A stretch of DNA of 64,000 bases from Streptomyces sp. JH34 (GCF_029428875.1 NZ_JAJSOO010000001.1:620001-684000), one strand, 5' to 3'. Shown: positions 41,743-51,126, counted from the first letter of the stretch. Made by a program: numbers and translations. The notes: generated from the sequence alone by a model not told the origin.

Positions 41743-44700
41743 ATGAGCAGCCGCCCGTCACGCAGCAGTGCCTCGCCCCAGGCCCTTCCCCCCGCGTCGA
41801 TCGCCGCCGTCGCCCTGTTCGCGCTCATGGCGCTGGTCATCGGTGCGGTGACGGTCGCCTCGTTCCCGAGGGCTCCGGTGATGTCGTTCCGCGTGCTGGT
41901 GTACTCCGGGGCGGCGCACGGGTCCCGGGAAACGGTCCGAGCCGGTGTCGACGCGGTGAGGGAACTGGGAGCCCGCAACGGGTTCGGGGTGGAGGCCACG
42001 GAGGATCCGGCCGTCTTCGAGGACGCCGGTCTGGCGCGGTTCCAGGCGATCGTCTTCAACAACACCGCCGGCACGGCTGAAGGCGCGGCGGAGGGCGACG
42101 ACGGCCTCGACGAGCAGGGCCGTGCGGCCCTGCGGAACTACATCCGGGCGGGTGGCGGGTGGGTCGGACTGCACGACGCGTCGGCCGGCGCGGGTGACTG
42201 GGACTGGTACGAAGGTCTGGTCGGCGCCACCCTCGACCGGAGCGCTCCGGTGCAGCCCGGAAGGGTCGAGGTCCTCGACCACGCCCACCCTTCCACGGTG
42301 ACGCTTCCGGACCTCTGGGAACGTACGGAGGACCGGTACGACTGGCGCACCGCTCCGGTCACGAGGGTGCACACCCTCGCGCAGATCAGGGTGCGCGACG
42401 GCATCACCGGGCGCGACGAGGGTGTGGGCCACCCCTGGTCGTGGTGCCAGGACTACGACGGCGGGCGTTCCTGGTTCACGGCGGGGGGCCACGCGCCCTC
42501 GGCCTTCCGCTCGGAGGGCTTCCTCGCCCATCTGCTGGGCGGCATCGAGTGGGCCGCGGGCGCGAAGCCGGGCGACTGCACCGCGACCCGGGCCGGTTCC
42601 TTCCGGCGGACCAGGCTCGCGACAGGTGGCCCCGGCGATCCCGTCGACGTGGCGGTGGCGCCCGACCGCCGGGTGTTCGTCGCCCGGCGGACCGGTGAAC
42701 TCGAGGTCGTCGACCAGCGGACCATGAGGGTCTCCAGGGCTCTGGACTTCGCGTACGGCCCGGGGACGGCCCTCTCGGACGGGCTGATCGGTCTGGCTCT
42801 GGATCCGGGCTTCTCCGAGAACCACTGGCTCTATCTCCTGCGTCCCGACACCGTCGGGAGGCGGCTGGTCCTCTCCCGTTTCACGGCGGGCCAGGACACG
42901 GTCAATCCCGCCTCGGAGAAGCGGCTGCTCACCCTTCCGGGCCGGCGGGCCCAGGACGGGGACTCCCTCTCACCGACGGGTTCGCTCGCCTTCGACCGGG
43001 AGGGCCGGCTGTACGCGGCGACGGGCGACATCACGCTCCCCCTCAACGCGGGGGGCCCGAACGATCTGCGGGGCGCGATCCTGCGGATCACCCCGCAGGA
43101 CGACGGCACATACACCGTGCCGGAGGGCAACCTCTTCCCGCCGGGCACCGCCGGCACCCGCCCGGAGATCTACGCGATGGGCATGCGCAACCCCTACCGG
43201 GTCACCGTGGACCCGGTGAGCGGCACACTGCTGGCGGCCGACACGCGCCCCGACGGCACCGCCGGGTACTTCCGGATCACCGGGGCGGGGCAGATCGAGC
43301 GGCCCTTTCTCTGCTCGGGCGGCGTCCCCCGGGGGGCGGCGGCCTGCGTTCCCCGTGTCAGCGGCGCACCGGACGCCACCGGTCCAGGCGGCATCACGAT
43401 GAGCGGCCCCGTCTACGACTACGACGCGGGGAGCCTCCACCGCACCGGATTTCCCGAGTACTTCGCCGGGAAGTGGCTGACGTACGAACCGGTCGGCCGG
43501 CGCTTCACCACCCTCTCGTTCCAGCGGAGGGCCCGGACGTCCGCCGGCCCCCGGCCCGGGACGGTCGCGGCCGGTGAACTGCAGTCCGTCGACGGCGTGT
43601 TCGAGGACATGGAGTGGAACCGGCCGACCGCCGCCGTGTTCGGTGCGGACGGCGCGTTGTACGTCGTCGACGCCGGGCGCGACGACGGTGCCGGGGACGA
43701 CGAGAGTGCCGGGGTCTTCCGGATCGACCACGTCGGCCTCGGCCGGCTGCCCGGTGCCGCCGTCACCGCCGACCGTGACAACGGTCCCGCCCCGCTGACC
43801 GTGGCCTTCACCGGAGCGGGCTCCGGGCTCCCCGCAGGAGAGCCGGTCACGTATGCCTGGGACTTCGACGGCGACGGCGGCACCGACTCGACGGAGGCGA
43901 ACCCTTCGTACACCTACCGCGCCGAGGGGCGGTTCACCGCGCGCCTCACGGTGACCGGGCCGGCGGGTACGACGGCCGTGGCCGGCCAGGACATCACCGT
44001 GGGCAACACCCGCCCCCGGATCAGCGTCCAGCGGCTTCCGGACGGTGGACTGTTCCGCCCCGGCGACAGCATGGACTTCACCGTGGACGTGAGGGACGAG
44101 GAGGACGCGGGGACCACCCCTGTCGACTGCTCCCGGATCCTCGTACGTTCACAGGTCGGCCGTCCCGGAGCGCTGCGCCCCCTGCCACGTTCACGCGGCT
44201 GCGGGGGCTCGATCGTCGCGGAGGCGGGTGCCGTCACGCCCGGCCTGTACCGGGTCACGGTGCGGTACACGGACAGGGGCGGCCCGAAGGCCCCGGAACT
44301 CACGGGTTCCGCCTCGCTCACCCTGCGCACGGCCTTGCAGGAGGCGGAGCGGTTCACCTCGACCGGGGGCGCCCACGGCGGGGCCGTGGCGGGCAACCGG
44401 GCGGACGCCTCGGGCGGCAGGACACTGACGGAGATCGAGGACGGGGACTGGATCGCCTTCGATCCGGTGCACCTGAGAGGCATCCGGTCGGTGACGGTCG
44501 GGGCGACGCCGTGCGGGCTCGGTGGGACCGTCGAATTCCGGGACGGCTCTCCCGACGGCCCTCTCCTCGGCTCGTCGCGTGTCCCCGGGGCGGGGCTCGG
44601 CGGCGGGGACGTGTCACCGACGACCGAGTTGAGGATCCCCGGCGGCGGCGGGCGCCTCTACGTGGTGTTCACCAACCCGGCGTGGAGCAGCGAGAAGCCG

Positions 44701-44766
44701 GACCTGTTCGCCGTGGACTGGCTCCGCTTCGCCGGGCCGGGGGCCGGGAAGCCCGGGACAGGGTGA
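41743..44766 (+). CDS. ThuA - PQQ-type sugar dehydrogenase - PKD - CBM fusion, exported
   Basis: 1007 residues from ATG 41743, with GGGAGCG upstream. An N-terminal signal/anchor helix (about 18-42) directs export. Domain order: ThuA-like glutamine amidotransferase fold (about 47-270; AALRNYIRAGGGWVGLHDAS), a six-bladed PQQ-dependent soluble glucose dehydrogenase-like propeller (290-660; SDGLIGLALDPGFSENHWLY, AMGMRNPYRVTVDP), a PKD domain (about 675-752; TYAWDFDGDGGTDSTE) and a C-terminal CBM6-like module (about 865-1005; LQEAERFTSTGGAHGG). ThuA domains act in trehalulose/trehalose oxidation routes, so an extracellular carbohydrate oxidase bound to polysaccharide is plausible. The promoter and LacI-type site upstream imply sugar control. 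Confidence 0.87.
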   Translation: MSSRPSRSSASPQALPPASIAAVALFALMALVIGAVTVASFPRAPVMSFRVLVYSGAAHGSRETVRAGVDAVRELGARNGFGVEATEDPAVFEDAGLARFQAIVFNNTAGTAEGAAEGDDGLDEQGRAALRNYIRAGGGWVGLHDASAGAGDWDWYEGLVGATLDRSAPVQPGRVEVLDHAHPSTVTLPDLWERTEDRYDWRTAPVTRVHTLAQIRVRDGITGRDEGVGHPWSWCQDYDGGRSWFTAGGHAPSAFRSEGFLAHLLGGIEWAAGAKPGDCTATRAGSFRRTRLATGGPGDPVDVAVAPDRRVFVARRTGELEVVDQRTMRVSRALDFAYGPGTALSDGLIGLALDPGFSENHWLYLLRPDTVGRRLVLSRFTAGQDTVNPASEKRLLTLPGRRAQDGDSLSPTGSLAFDREGRLYAATGDITLPLNAGGPNDLRGAILRITPQDDGTYTVPEGNLFPPGTAGTRPEIYAMGMRNPYRVTVDPVSGTLLAADTRPDGTAGYFRITGAGQIERPFLCSGGVPRGAAACVPRVSGAPDATGPGGITMSGPVYDYDAGSLHRTGFPEYFAGKWLTYEPVGRRFTTLSFQRRARTSAGPRPGTVAAGELQSVDGVFEDMEWNRPTAAVFGADGALYVVDAGRDDGAGDDESAGVFRIDHVGLGRLPGAAVTADRDNGPAPLTVAFTGAGSGLPAGEPVTYAWDFDGDGGTDSTEANPSYTYRAEGRFTARLTVTGPAGTTAVAGQDITVGNTRPRISVQRLPDGGLFRPGDSMDFTVDVRDEEDAGTTPVDCSRILVRSQVGRPGALRPLPRSRGCGGSIVAEAGAVTPGLYRVTVRYTDRGGPKAPELTGSASLTLRTALQEAERFTSTGGAHGGAVAGNRADASGGRTLTEIEDGDWIAFDPVHLRGIRSVTVGATPCGLGGTVEFRDGSPDGPLLGSSRVPGAGLGGGDVSPTTELRIPGGGGRLYVVFTNPAWSSEKPDLFAVDWLRFAGPGAGKPGTG

Positions 44767-44797
44767 CGACGGCTCACGGCCCTCGGACGCGTCGAGG

Positions 44798-45409
44798 TCA
44801 CGGATGTGCTCCGAAGCCCGAGAGTGGCGCGGGCGCCGTGGCGTTGATGAGGTGCTGGACGAGAGTGACCAGCGCCCCGGTCCCCGAGCTGGCGATCCTG
44901 GCGTCGCAGAGGACGACCGGCACCTCGGGCGCGAGATCGAGCGCCGCCCGCACCTCTTCCGGTTCGTAGCGGTAGGCGCCGTCGAACTCGTTGACGGCGA
45001 CGATGAATCCGATGCCGCGCCGCTCGAAGAAGTCGACGGCCGCGAAGCACTCGGCCAGCCGGCGCGTGTCGGCCAGCACCACCGCGCCGAGGGCGCCCTT
45101 GGACAGTTCGTCCCACATGAACCAGAAGCGCTCCTGTCCCGGCGTACCGAAGAGGTAGAGCACGTGCTGCTCGGACAGCGTGATCCGGCCGAAGTCCATG
45201 GCCACGGTGGTGGCCGACTTGGACTCGATGCCTTCGAGACTGTCGGTCGCCGCACTGACCTGCGTCAGGAGCTCCTCGGTACTCAGCGGCTGGATCTCGC
45301 TGACGGCGCCCACGAACGTCGTTTTGCCGACGCCGAACCCACCCGCGACCAGGAGCTTGAGGGCCACGGGGAAGAATTCGGAGCTGTCAGAGCTGTCGTC
45401 GTAGACCAT
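44798..45409 (-). CDS. cvnD: Conservon ATP/GTP-binding protein CvnD
   Basis: 203 residues from ATG 45409, which lies 23 bases inside the end of cvnC, so translation is coupled. It is a small Ras/MglA-like GTPase: Walker A GGFGVGKTT (about 23-31), switch-region DFGRITLSEQHVLYLFGTPG and base-recognition NEFDGAYRYE. Conservons encode an eukaryote-like G-protein signalling complex at the membrane with a sensor kinase-like protein (CvnA), a Roadblock protein (CvnB) and a DUF742 protein (CvnC). This is the last gene of the set; no cytochrome P450 (CvnE) follows. Confidence 0.92.
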   Translation of the reverse strand: MVYDDSSDSSEFFPVALKLLVAGGFGVGKTTFVGAVSEIQPLSTEELLTQVSAATDSLEGIESKSATTVAMDFGRITLSEQHVLYLFGTPGQERFWFMWDELSKGALGAVVLADTRRLAECFAAVDFFERRGIGFIVAVNEFDGAYRYEPEEVRAALDLAPEVPVVLCDARIASSGTGALVTLVQHLINATAPAPLSGFGAHP

Positions 45410-45764
45410 CGAGCACTGCCTCCAGCAGAGATCGGTCGGTTGGCATGTCGTGGAAGGCGGGGGCGTGCGCGGTGACCGCCCCGCAGTCGACCAGGTCGGA
45501 CAGGAGGACCTTGGTGATGACGGCGGGCAGCCGGAGATGCGCGGCGATCTCCGCCACGGACGTGGGTCCGCCGCAGAGTTCCAGGGCCACGGTGTGTTCG
45601 GGGCCGAGGTGGACCTGGGGATCGCTCCCCGTCGCCATCACCAGGGAGAGCAGATCGAGCACGGTGGTCGGCCGCGTACGGCCGTTGCTCACGGTGTACG
45701 GGCGGATGAGCCGGCCTGCCGCGTCGTCGAGCAACGGCCCGTCCTGCGGGGCCGGCATCCTCAC
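45387..45764 (-). CDS. cvnC: Conservon DUF742 protein CvnC
   Basis: 125 residues from GTG 45764, overlapping the cvnB stop (GTGA). It matches DUF742: RLIRPYTVSNGRTRPTTVLD near the N-terminus and a winged-helix-like region with SVAEIAAHLRLPAVITKVLL that ends DLVDCGAVTAHAP. CvnC proteins link the Roadblock protein and the GTPase in conservon complexes; some members regulate antibiotic production or aerial growth in Streptomyces. It is the third gene of the operon. Confidence 0.92.
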   Translation of the reverse strand: MRMPAPQDGPLLDDAAGRLIRPYTVSNGRTRPTTVLDLLSLVMATGSDPQVHLGPEHTVALELCGGPTSVAEIAAHLRLPAVITKVLLSDLVDCGAVTAHAPAFHDMPTDRSLLEAVLDGLRRQL

Positions 45765-46195
45765 AGCCCCGGGCTGAACGGCGCTCCGGCCGGCTGCCGG
45801 AGCGGCGTCATCAGGTAGGGGCGCACGCTCTTGACCAGCATGGCCATCTCGTAACCCAGTACGGCGGCGTCCGCCTCGCGGCCCGCGAGGACGGCGAGGC
45901 AGGTGCCGGAGCCTGCGGTCGAGACGAACAGGAGGGTGGAGTCGAGTTCCACCACGACCTGACGCACGTCGCCGTTGTCACCGAACCGGGCACCGGCACT
46001 CCGGCCGAGTGAGTACAGGCCCGCGGCCAGGGCCGCCATGTGATCGGCGCTGTCCGCGTCCATCCCGTGGACGGATTTCACCAGTCCGTCCGCCGAGAGG
46101 AGGACGGCGCTGCGTGTGTAGGGCACGCGTTGGACCAGGCCGCTCAGCAGCCAGTCGAGGTCCGAGACCTGACCGGACGGCATTTCGCTCGTCAT
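45761..46195 (-). CDS. cvnB: Conservon Roadblock/LC7 protein CvnB
   Basis: 144 residues from ATG 46195, seven bases after the cvnA stop. The Roadblock/LC7 fold is evident from LDWLLSGLVQRVPYTRSAVL, DGLVKSVHGMDADSADHMAA and the C-terminal VLGYEMAMLVKSVRPYL. Roadblock proteins act as GTPase-activating or scaffold partners of MglA-type GTPases, here CvnD. The longer open frame upstream is only a shadow of cvnA. Confidence 0.92.
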   Translation of the reverse strand: MTSEMPSGQVSDLDWLLSGLVQRVPYTRSAVLLSADGLVKSVHGMDADSADHMAALAAGLYSLGRSAGARFGDNGDVRQVVVELDSTLLFVSTAGSGTCLAVLAGREADAAVLGYEMAMLVKSVRPYLMTPLRQPAGAPFSPGL

Positions 46196-46202
46196 GATGC
46201 GT

Positions 46203-48179
46203 CTACTCCTTGACGGTGTTCTGGGTTCGGCGATCCGGTTCGGGTGTCTGCGGGGTCCGGTGCCCCGGGCCGGTCCGCTCCGAGCCTGCCGTCGCCGTGC
46301 TGGTGGGTGCCCGGAAGGGCAGTGGGGCGAGGCCGTGGGGCCGTTGCGCCCCGACGGTCGGGGCGGGGCCGGTGGCGGCGGGTGCGACACCCGCTGCGCT
46401 GTGGGGTTCCGTCGTCTCCGGCTCTTCGGCGGTCTGGGCCTCGGCGAGATCGACTCCGCGCCGGAAGGCCGCCATCAGGCCGGGATCGTGCAGGACGTTC
46501 TCGTCCTCGGTTCGCCGGACCGGGGCCTCCCGCAACTGCGGAACCAGGTGCTCCTGGTTGCTGCGCTTGGGCAGCTGAGGACGTGCGGGTGCGGCCGGCG
46601 CGGTGGTGTCCGTCGTGGGCGGCGCGGACTCGACGGGTCCGGCCGGTGGGAAGGGGCCGTCGGAGGGGGCGGGCACCGGCGAGGGAACGGGCTCCGGGGG
46701 CCGGACGGGGCGGGTGACCGGGGGGGACGCCGCGGGATTGGGCCGGTCGACGCGCTCGGCGCGCAGCGGCAGCGGGGGCCCGCCCCTCTGGCCCTCCCTC
46801 ACGGGAGCGGGAGTCGGGTCGAGCCGTGCCGGCGGATCTGCCGCCACCTGGGTCGGGGCCAGGGGAACCGCGGCCTGCGCGGGCGGCAGGTGAGCGGCGC
46901 CGGGTGACGGGACCGGAGCCGCTGCGGGGGCCGTGGTGGGTTCGATGTCGATGCCGAGGAGGACCTCGGGCAGCACGAGTACCGCCTGTGTACCTCCGTA
47001 GATGTTGCTCTGGAGGCGTACGGCGATGCCGTGTCTGCGGGCCAGGGAGGCGACCACGAACAGCCCGATGCGCCCGTCCTGCAGCAGATGGGCGACGTTG
47101 ACCTGGTCGGGGTCCGCGAGCAGGGTGTTCATCCGCTTCTGCTCGGGGCCGGGCATACCGAGCCCCCGGTCCTCCACCTCCAGGGCCAGACCGGCGGTGA
47201 CGCGCTGGGCGCGCAGCAGGACCTGGGTGTGCGGTGCGGAGAACACCGTCGCGTTCTCGACGAGTTCGGCGAGGAGGTGGATGACGTCGGCGACGGCGTG
47301 TCCGCGCAGGGTGCCGTCGACCGGCGGGACCAGTTTGACCCGTGGGTACTGTTCGACCTCCGCGATCGCCGAGCGGAGCACTTCCGTCATGGTCACGGGG
47401 TTGCTCCACTGCCGCCGGGAGACGGCGCCGCCGAGGACGGCGAGGTTCTCCGCGTGCCTGCGGATGCGGGTGGCGAGATGGTCGACGTGGAAGAGGCCCT
47501 TGAGCAGGTCCGGGTCCTCGACCTCGTTCTCCAGTTCGTCCAGGATCTGGATTTCGCGGTGCACGAGGGACTGGAGCCGCCGGGCGAGGTTGACGAAGAC
47601 CTCGACCTTCTGTTCGTTGCCATTGCCGCGGAACAGCTGCGAGGCCTCGACGACGGCCGCCACCGCACTGTCCTGCGCGCGGTTCATCTCCTGGGCGAGG
47701 AGGTCGAAGGCATCCGCGTCCGCGGCGGCGGGGGGCGTGGCCCGGCGGGCCGGCAGGGGCTCGCCGTCGCGGATCTGTTCCACGAGGCGCTGGAGCTCGG
47801 CGTGGTGCTGGGCCCCGGTGCGCCGGAGCGTTAGCGCACGGTCGAGCACCCCGGTGGACACACGGTTGGCTCCGAGGAAGGCCGCCGCCACGGCCGCCAC
47901 GGCGAGGGCGCCGGATCCGCCGAGTGCAGCCAGGAGGCTGCCCGAGGGGCGCACCCCGGAGGCCCGGATGGTGAAGATGACGGCCGCGGCTCCGCTGAGG
48001 AGAGCAGCCACGGTCGGCAGGAGCGCCGTGCGCATCAGCTGGGGTCGCAGGCGGCCGTCGGGAGCGGGACGGGCGGTGCGCGGCCGGCTCGCGGCCGAGT
48101 GGGCACGGCCACCCGGCCGGCCGTGCCGTCCGCCTTCGCGGCGTTCCGGTCGCGCTTCGGTTGCGCGAAGTTGAGACAT
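46203..48179 (-). CDS. cvnA: Conservon sensor histidine kinase-like protein CvnA
   Basis: 658 residues from ATG 48179, with GAGGACG upstream. A basic N-terminus is followed by two membrane helices (about 48-105), a cytoplasmic helical region and a HATPase_c domain with N-box LLAELVENATVFSAPHT and the glycine box VEDRGLGMPG. The last ~220 residues are a Pro/Ala-rich low-complexity tail typical of CvnA. Many CvnA proteins lack a clear phosphorylatable His, and I see no canonical H-box here; it probably signals through the CvnBCD proteins rather than a response regulator. It is the first gene of cvnABCD. Confidence 0.9.
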   Translation of the reverse strand: MSQLRATEARPERREGGRHGRPGGRAHSAASRPRTARPAPDGRLRPQLMRTALLPTVAALLSGAAAVIFTIRASGVRPSGSLLAALGGSGALAVAAVAAAFLGANRVSTGVLDRALTLRRTGAQHHAELQRLVEQIRDGEPLPARRATPPAAADADAFDLLAQEMNRAQDSAVAAVVEASQLFRGNGNEQKVEVFVNLARRLQSLVHREIQILDELENEVEDPDLLKGLFHVDHLATRIRRHAENLAVLGGAVSRRQWSNPVTMTEVLRSAIAEVEQYPRVKLVPPVDGTLRGHAVADVIHLLAELVENATVFSAPHTQVLLRAQRVTAGLALEVEDRGLGMPGPEQKRMNTLLADPDQVNVAHLLQDGRIGLFVVASLARRHGIAVRLQSNIYGGTQAVLVLPEVLLGIDIEPTTAPAAAPVPSPGAAHLPPAQAAVPLAPTQVAADPPARLDPTPAPVREGQRGGPPLPLRAERVDRPNPAASPPVTRPVRPPEPVPSPVPAPSDGPFPPAGPVESAPPTTDTTAPAAPARPQLPKRSNQEHLVPQLREAPVRRTEDENVLHDPGLMAAFRRGVDLAEAQTAEEPETTEPHSAAGVAPAATGPAPTVGAQRPHGLAPLPFRAPTSTATAGSERTGPGHRTPQTPEPDRRTQNTVKE

Positions 48180-48541
48180 CTTCGTCCTCGGTACGTGGGG
48201 CACCAGGAATCGGCAATTCGTGTGGTGACACCTACGGTGGTCGGTAAGGCCCGGGTCAACGGCTGGGGGCGGACTCGACCGATAGGAGCCCACCGTTGAT
48301 CACCGGCAACACACGGTAGTCGTCAATCGCCGATGCTCGGCGTGCAGTTGTCGAAGTTGCCCGCCGGGCGTCCCGCTCTGGTATGACGTCTCGCACGGAC
48401 GGCCGAATCCACCGGTCGCCGACTCCGCATGGACGTGCGGGCATCGACCTTGCGTGCGAATCGTGCGCGCGGTCTCAGCCGAGGCGCGGGATGCGTGCTC
48501 CAGCCATCCCGCTCTCTGTCCGCGATCGGTGCCGGGGCACC
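48180..48541. other. Intergenic region upstream of the conservon
   Basis: 362 bases with no supported gene. On the minus strand TTGACC (48254-48259), 19-base spacer and TAGGTG (48229-48234) could be the conservon promoter. The part next to the beta-galactosidase stop contains only a small GTGCC-GG-GGCAC palindrome (48530-48541). Confidence 0.35.
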
Positions 48542-50554
48542 TCAGCGCTCGACGACGACGGCCGTCTCCAGCGCGGGCACCGTGAGCAGCTCCGACACGT
48601 CCTGACCGCGCAGCAGTTCACGGCCGGCGGTGGGCACGTCGACGTCCTGGGTGGTGTGGTTGACGACGAAGAGGAAGCTGCTGCCGTCGTCGCCGTGCCG
48701 GCGTACGGCCTCGACGCCCTGCGGCAGGCCGGTGACGACCGGCGTCACGTCGGCCTCGGTGAGGAGGGCGTCGACGACGCCGGCGACCCCGTCGTCGTCG
48801 GGGCGGGTCGCGACGTACCAGGCGTGGCCGCGGCCGGCGCTGTTGCGGGTGACGGCGGGGAGCCCGGCGAGGGGCCCGTCGGCCCAGGTGCGTACGGCCT
48901 CGGCTCCTTCGAGGTGGGTGTTCTCGCTCCACAGATCGGCGCGCGTGCCGTCGTCCAGGGTGAGGACCTCGTCCTCCTGGAGTGGATGGAACTCCTCGGA
49001 GCGCACCCCGAGCAGTTCGCGGAAGGCACCGGGGTAGCCGCCGAGCCGGACGTGGTCGTGCTCGTCCACGATGCCGCTGAAGAAGGTGATGAGGACACTG
49101 GCGCCGGCGTGCGCGGCCTCGGCGATACGTGCCGCGTCCTGGTCGTCGACGGTGTACAGGGTGGGGACGACCAGGGCCCGGTAGCCGGAGAGGTCGGACC
49201 GGGGCGACACGACGTCGACGGTGACCCCGCGTCGCCACAGGGCGCGGTACCAGCGCATCATCTCGTCGAGGTAGCCGAGGGCCTGGGTGGGATGGCCCTC
49301 CATCTCCGAGGCCCACCAGGAGGGGTAGTCGAAGACGAGGGCGATGTCGGCGTCGACGCGGCTCCCCTTGACCGGCGCCAGGGCCCGGAGCAGTCGGCCC
49401 AGCTCCACGGTGTTGCGCCACACGTCGGAGTCGCGCCCGGCGTGCGGGAGCATGGCCGAGTGGTACTTCTCGGCCCCCGCCGCGGACTGCCGCCACTGGA
49501 AGAACATCACGGCGTCGGCGCCCCGTGCCACATGGGCGAGCGAGTTGCGCACCATCTCCCCGGTGCGCTTGGCCCCGTTGCGGGGCTGCCAGTTGACCGC
49601 CGACGTGGAGTGCTCCATCAGCATCCACGGCGCCCCGCCCGCGACGCCGCGGCTGAGATCGGCACTGAACGCGAGACCGATGTGGGCCTCGGGGTCGCGG
49701 GAGACGAGGTAGTGGTCGTTGGCCACCACGTCCATGTCGCCGGACCACGAGAAGTAGTCCACCCACTTGTTGGCAGTGGTCATCATGAAGTTCGTCGTCG
49801 TCGGCACGTGCGGGGTGATCTCGCGCAGTATGTCGCGAAGGGCCCGGTAGTGGACGAGCTGCTCGTCGGAGGAGAAGCGGGCGAAGTCCAGTTGCTGGGT
49901 CGGGTTGACGGACGTGGGGGCGGATCGCGGCGGCAGGATCTCCTCGAAGGAGTCGTAGCGCTGGGCCCAGAAGGCCGTGCCCCAGGCCGCGTTGAGCGCC
50001 TCGACGGTGCCGTACCGGCTGCGGAGCCACGCGCGGAAGGCCTCGGCGGCGGCGTCCGAGTAGTCGTGCGGCACATGGCAGCCGAGTTCGTTGTCGACGT
50101 GCCACACGGCCAGTGCGGGATGGTCCCCGTAGCGCTCGGCCATCCGGCGGGTCATGCGGCAGGCGTAGTCGCGGAACACGGGTGAGGACACCGCGTAGGA
50201 CTGCCTGGACCCCTGGTTCAGCACGGTGCCGTCGGCGAGTTCGGGCAGGATCTCCGGGTGCCCGCGTGTGAGCCACGGGGGCGGCGACGCGGTGGCGGTG
50301 GCCAGGGCGACGCCTATGCCCGCCGCGTGCAGCCGGTCGAGCACCGCGTCCAGCCACTCGAATTCGAAGTGCCCCTCACGCGGTTCCAGTTGCGCCCAGG
50401 AGAAGATGGCGAGACTGATGAGGCCGACACCTGCCTCCTTCATCAGTTCCACGTCCTCCAGCTGGACGTCCACCGGCCACTGCTCCGGGTTGTAGTCACC
50501 CCCGTAGGCGATCCCGTCGGTGCGCAGCGGCCAGGCGCGGCATTCGTTCGTCAT
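48542..50554 (-). CDS. GH42 beta-galactosidase
   Basis: A 670-residue glycoside hydrolase family 42 enzyme. ATG 50554 follows AGGAGG on the minus strand. The catalytic TIM barrel begins GIAYGGDYNPEQWPVDVQLE; the acid/base Glu156 lies in WHVDNELGCH and the nucleophile Glu314 in MLMEHSTSAVNW. A trimerisation-type domain and a C-terminal beta domain (LFVVNHTTQDVDVPTAG) complete the family architecture and length. There is no signal peptide, so it hydrolyses imported beta-galactosides in the cytosol. It is divergent from a LacI regulator, with two operator-like palindromes between them. Confidence 0.93.
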   Translation of the reverse strand: MTNECRAWPLRTDGIAYGGDYNPEQWPVDVQLEDVELMKEAGVGLISLAIFSWAQLEPREGHFEFEWLDAVLDRLHAAGIGVALATATASPPPWLTRGHPEILPELADGTVLNQGSRQSYAVSSPVFRDYACRMTRRMAERYGDHPALAVWHVDNELGCHVPHDYSDAAAEAFRAWLRSRYGTVEALNAAWGTAFWAQRYDSFEEILPPRSAPTSVNPTQQLDFARFSSDEQLVHYRALRDILREITPHVPTTTNFMMTTANKWVDYFSWSGDMDVVANDHYLVSRDPEAHIGLAFSADLSRGVAGGAPWMLMEHSTSAVNWQPRNGAKRTGEMVRNSLAHVARGADAVMFFQWRQSAAGAEKYHSAMLPHAGRDSDVWRNTVELGRLLRALAPVKGSRVDADIALVFDYPSWWASEMEGHPTQALGYLDEMMRWYRALWRRGVTVDVVSPRSDLSGYRALVVPTLYTVDDQDAARIAEAAHAGASVLITFFSGIVDEHDHVRLGGYPGAFRELLGVRSEEFHPLQEDEVLTLDDGTRADLWSENTHLEGAEAVRTWADGPLAGLPAVTRNSAGRGHAWYVATRPDDDGVAGVVDALLTEADVTPVVTGLPQGVEAVRRHGDDGSSFLFVVNHTTQDVDVPTAGRELLRGQDVSELLTVPALETAVVVER

Positions 50555-50674
50555 TCCGGTCCATCCTCCTGCGAGCACACGGGACAGCTGTCCCGCGCCT
50601 GGTGGTGTGCCGTACGGCGGGGTCGCCGGTGCACGGGAAGCCAGCTGCCCGGCGCGCCGGGCCGGTCACCGGTC

Positions 50675-50688
50675 TTGTAACGTTTCAA
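50675..50688. promoter_or_regulatory. LacI-type operator candidate near the beta-galactosidase gene
   Basis: TTGTAACGTTTCAA is palindromic except for one mismatched pair, with the central CG expected of LacI-family sites. It lies about 120 bases upstream of the GH42 ATG. Confidence 0.5.
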
Positions 50689-50925
50689 CAGAGTCCGCCG
50701 TGGATCTCACGACGTCTTCCGTCGACCGACCGCATCGGCCCTTGAGCGGCCGACGGCGTACCGCGGGGAGATCCACGGTCCGCGCGTTCAGAAGCACCCC
50801 TCCCCGCACACACGGTTCGAGCGCTCCCGGAGACCGGAGGACGAAGACCCTCCGCACACGGCTTGCCGCGGCACCGCGGGACGCGTCCGGACCCCGCCCC
50901 GGAGGGCCGGACCGGCTTCGGAAGG

Positions 50926-50955
50926 AGCGTAGGCAGCCACGGATGTTGACGTCAA
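50926..50955 (-). promoter_or_regulatory. Minus-strand promoter overlapping the 26-bp palindrome
   Basis: TTGACG (50950-50955), 18-base spacer, TACGCT (50926-50931), reading toward the beta-galactosidase gene. The -35 sits inside the palindrome at 50938-50963. A transcript would have a leader of about 365 bases. Confidence 0.5.
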
Positions 50956-50963
50956 CATCCGTG
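50938..50963. promoter_or_regulatory. Perfect 26-bp palindrome between beta-galactosidase and lacI-type genes
   Basis: CACGGATGTTGAC at 50938-50950 is followed directly by its exact reverse complement at 50951-50963. The core TGTTGACGTCAACA has the odd-even symmetry of LacI-family operators. It sits in the 572-base divergent region, 163 bases upstream of the regulator ATG. The rest of that region (50555-51126) holds no supported gene. Confidence 0.7.
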
Positions 50964-51126
50964 CGCGCGCGAATGCGGGGACTGCCGGATCCTCTGCACG
51001 CGACCCTCGCGCGGGTGAACTCGGGTGGGAGCGTGCGGACTTCGTTGCACCACGGTTCCGGGACCCGCGCTCGCATACCCTGGCCGGGTTCACGTACCAC
51101 CAGGCGGTAGGCGCGCGGAGGGAGCC

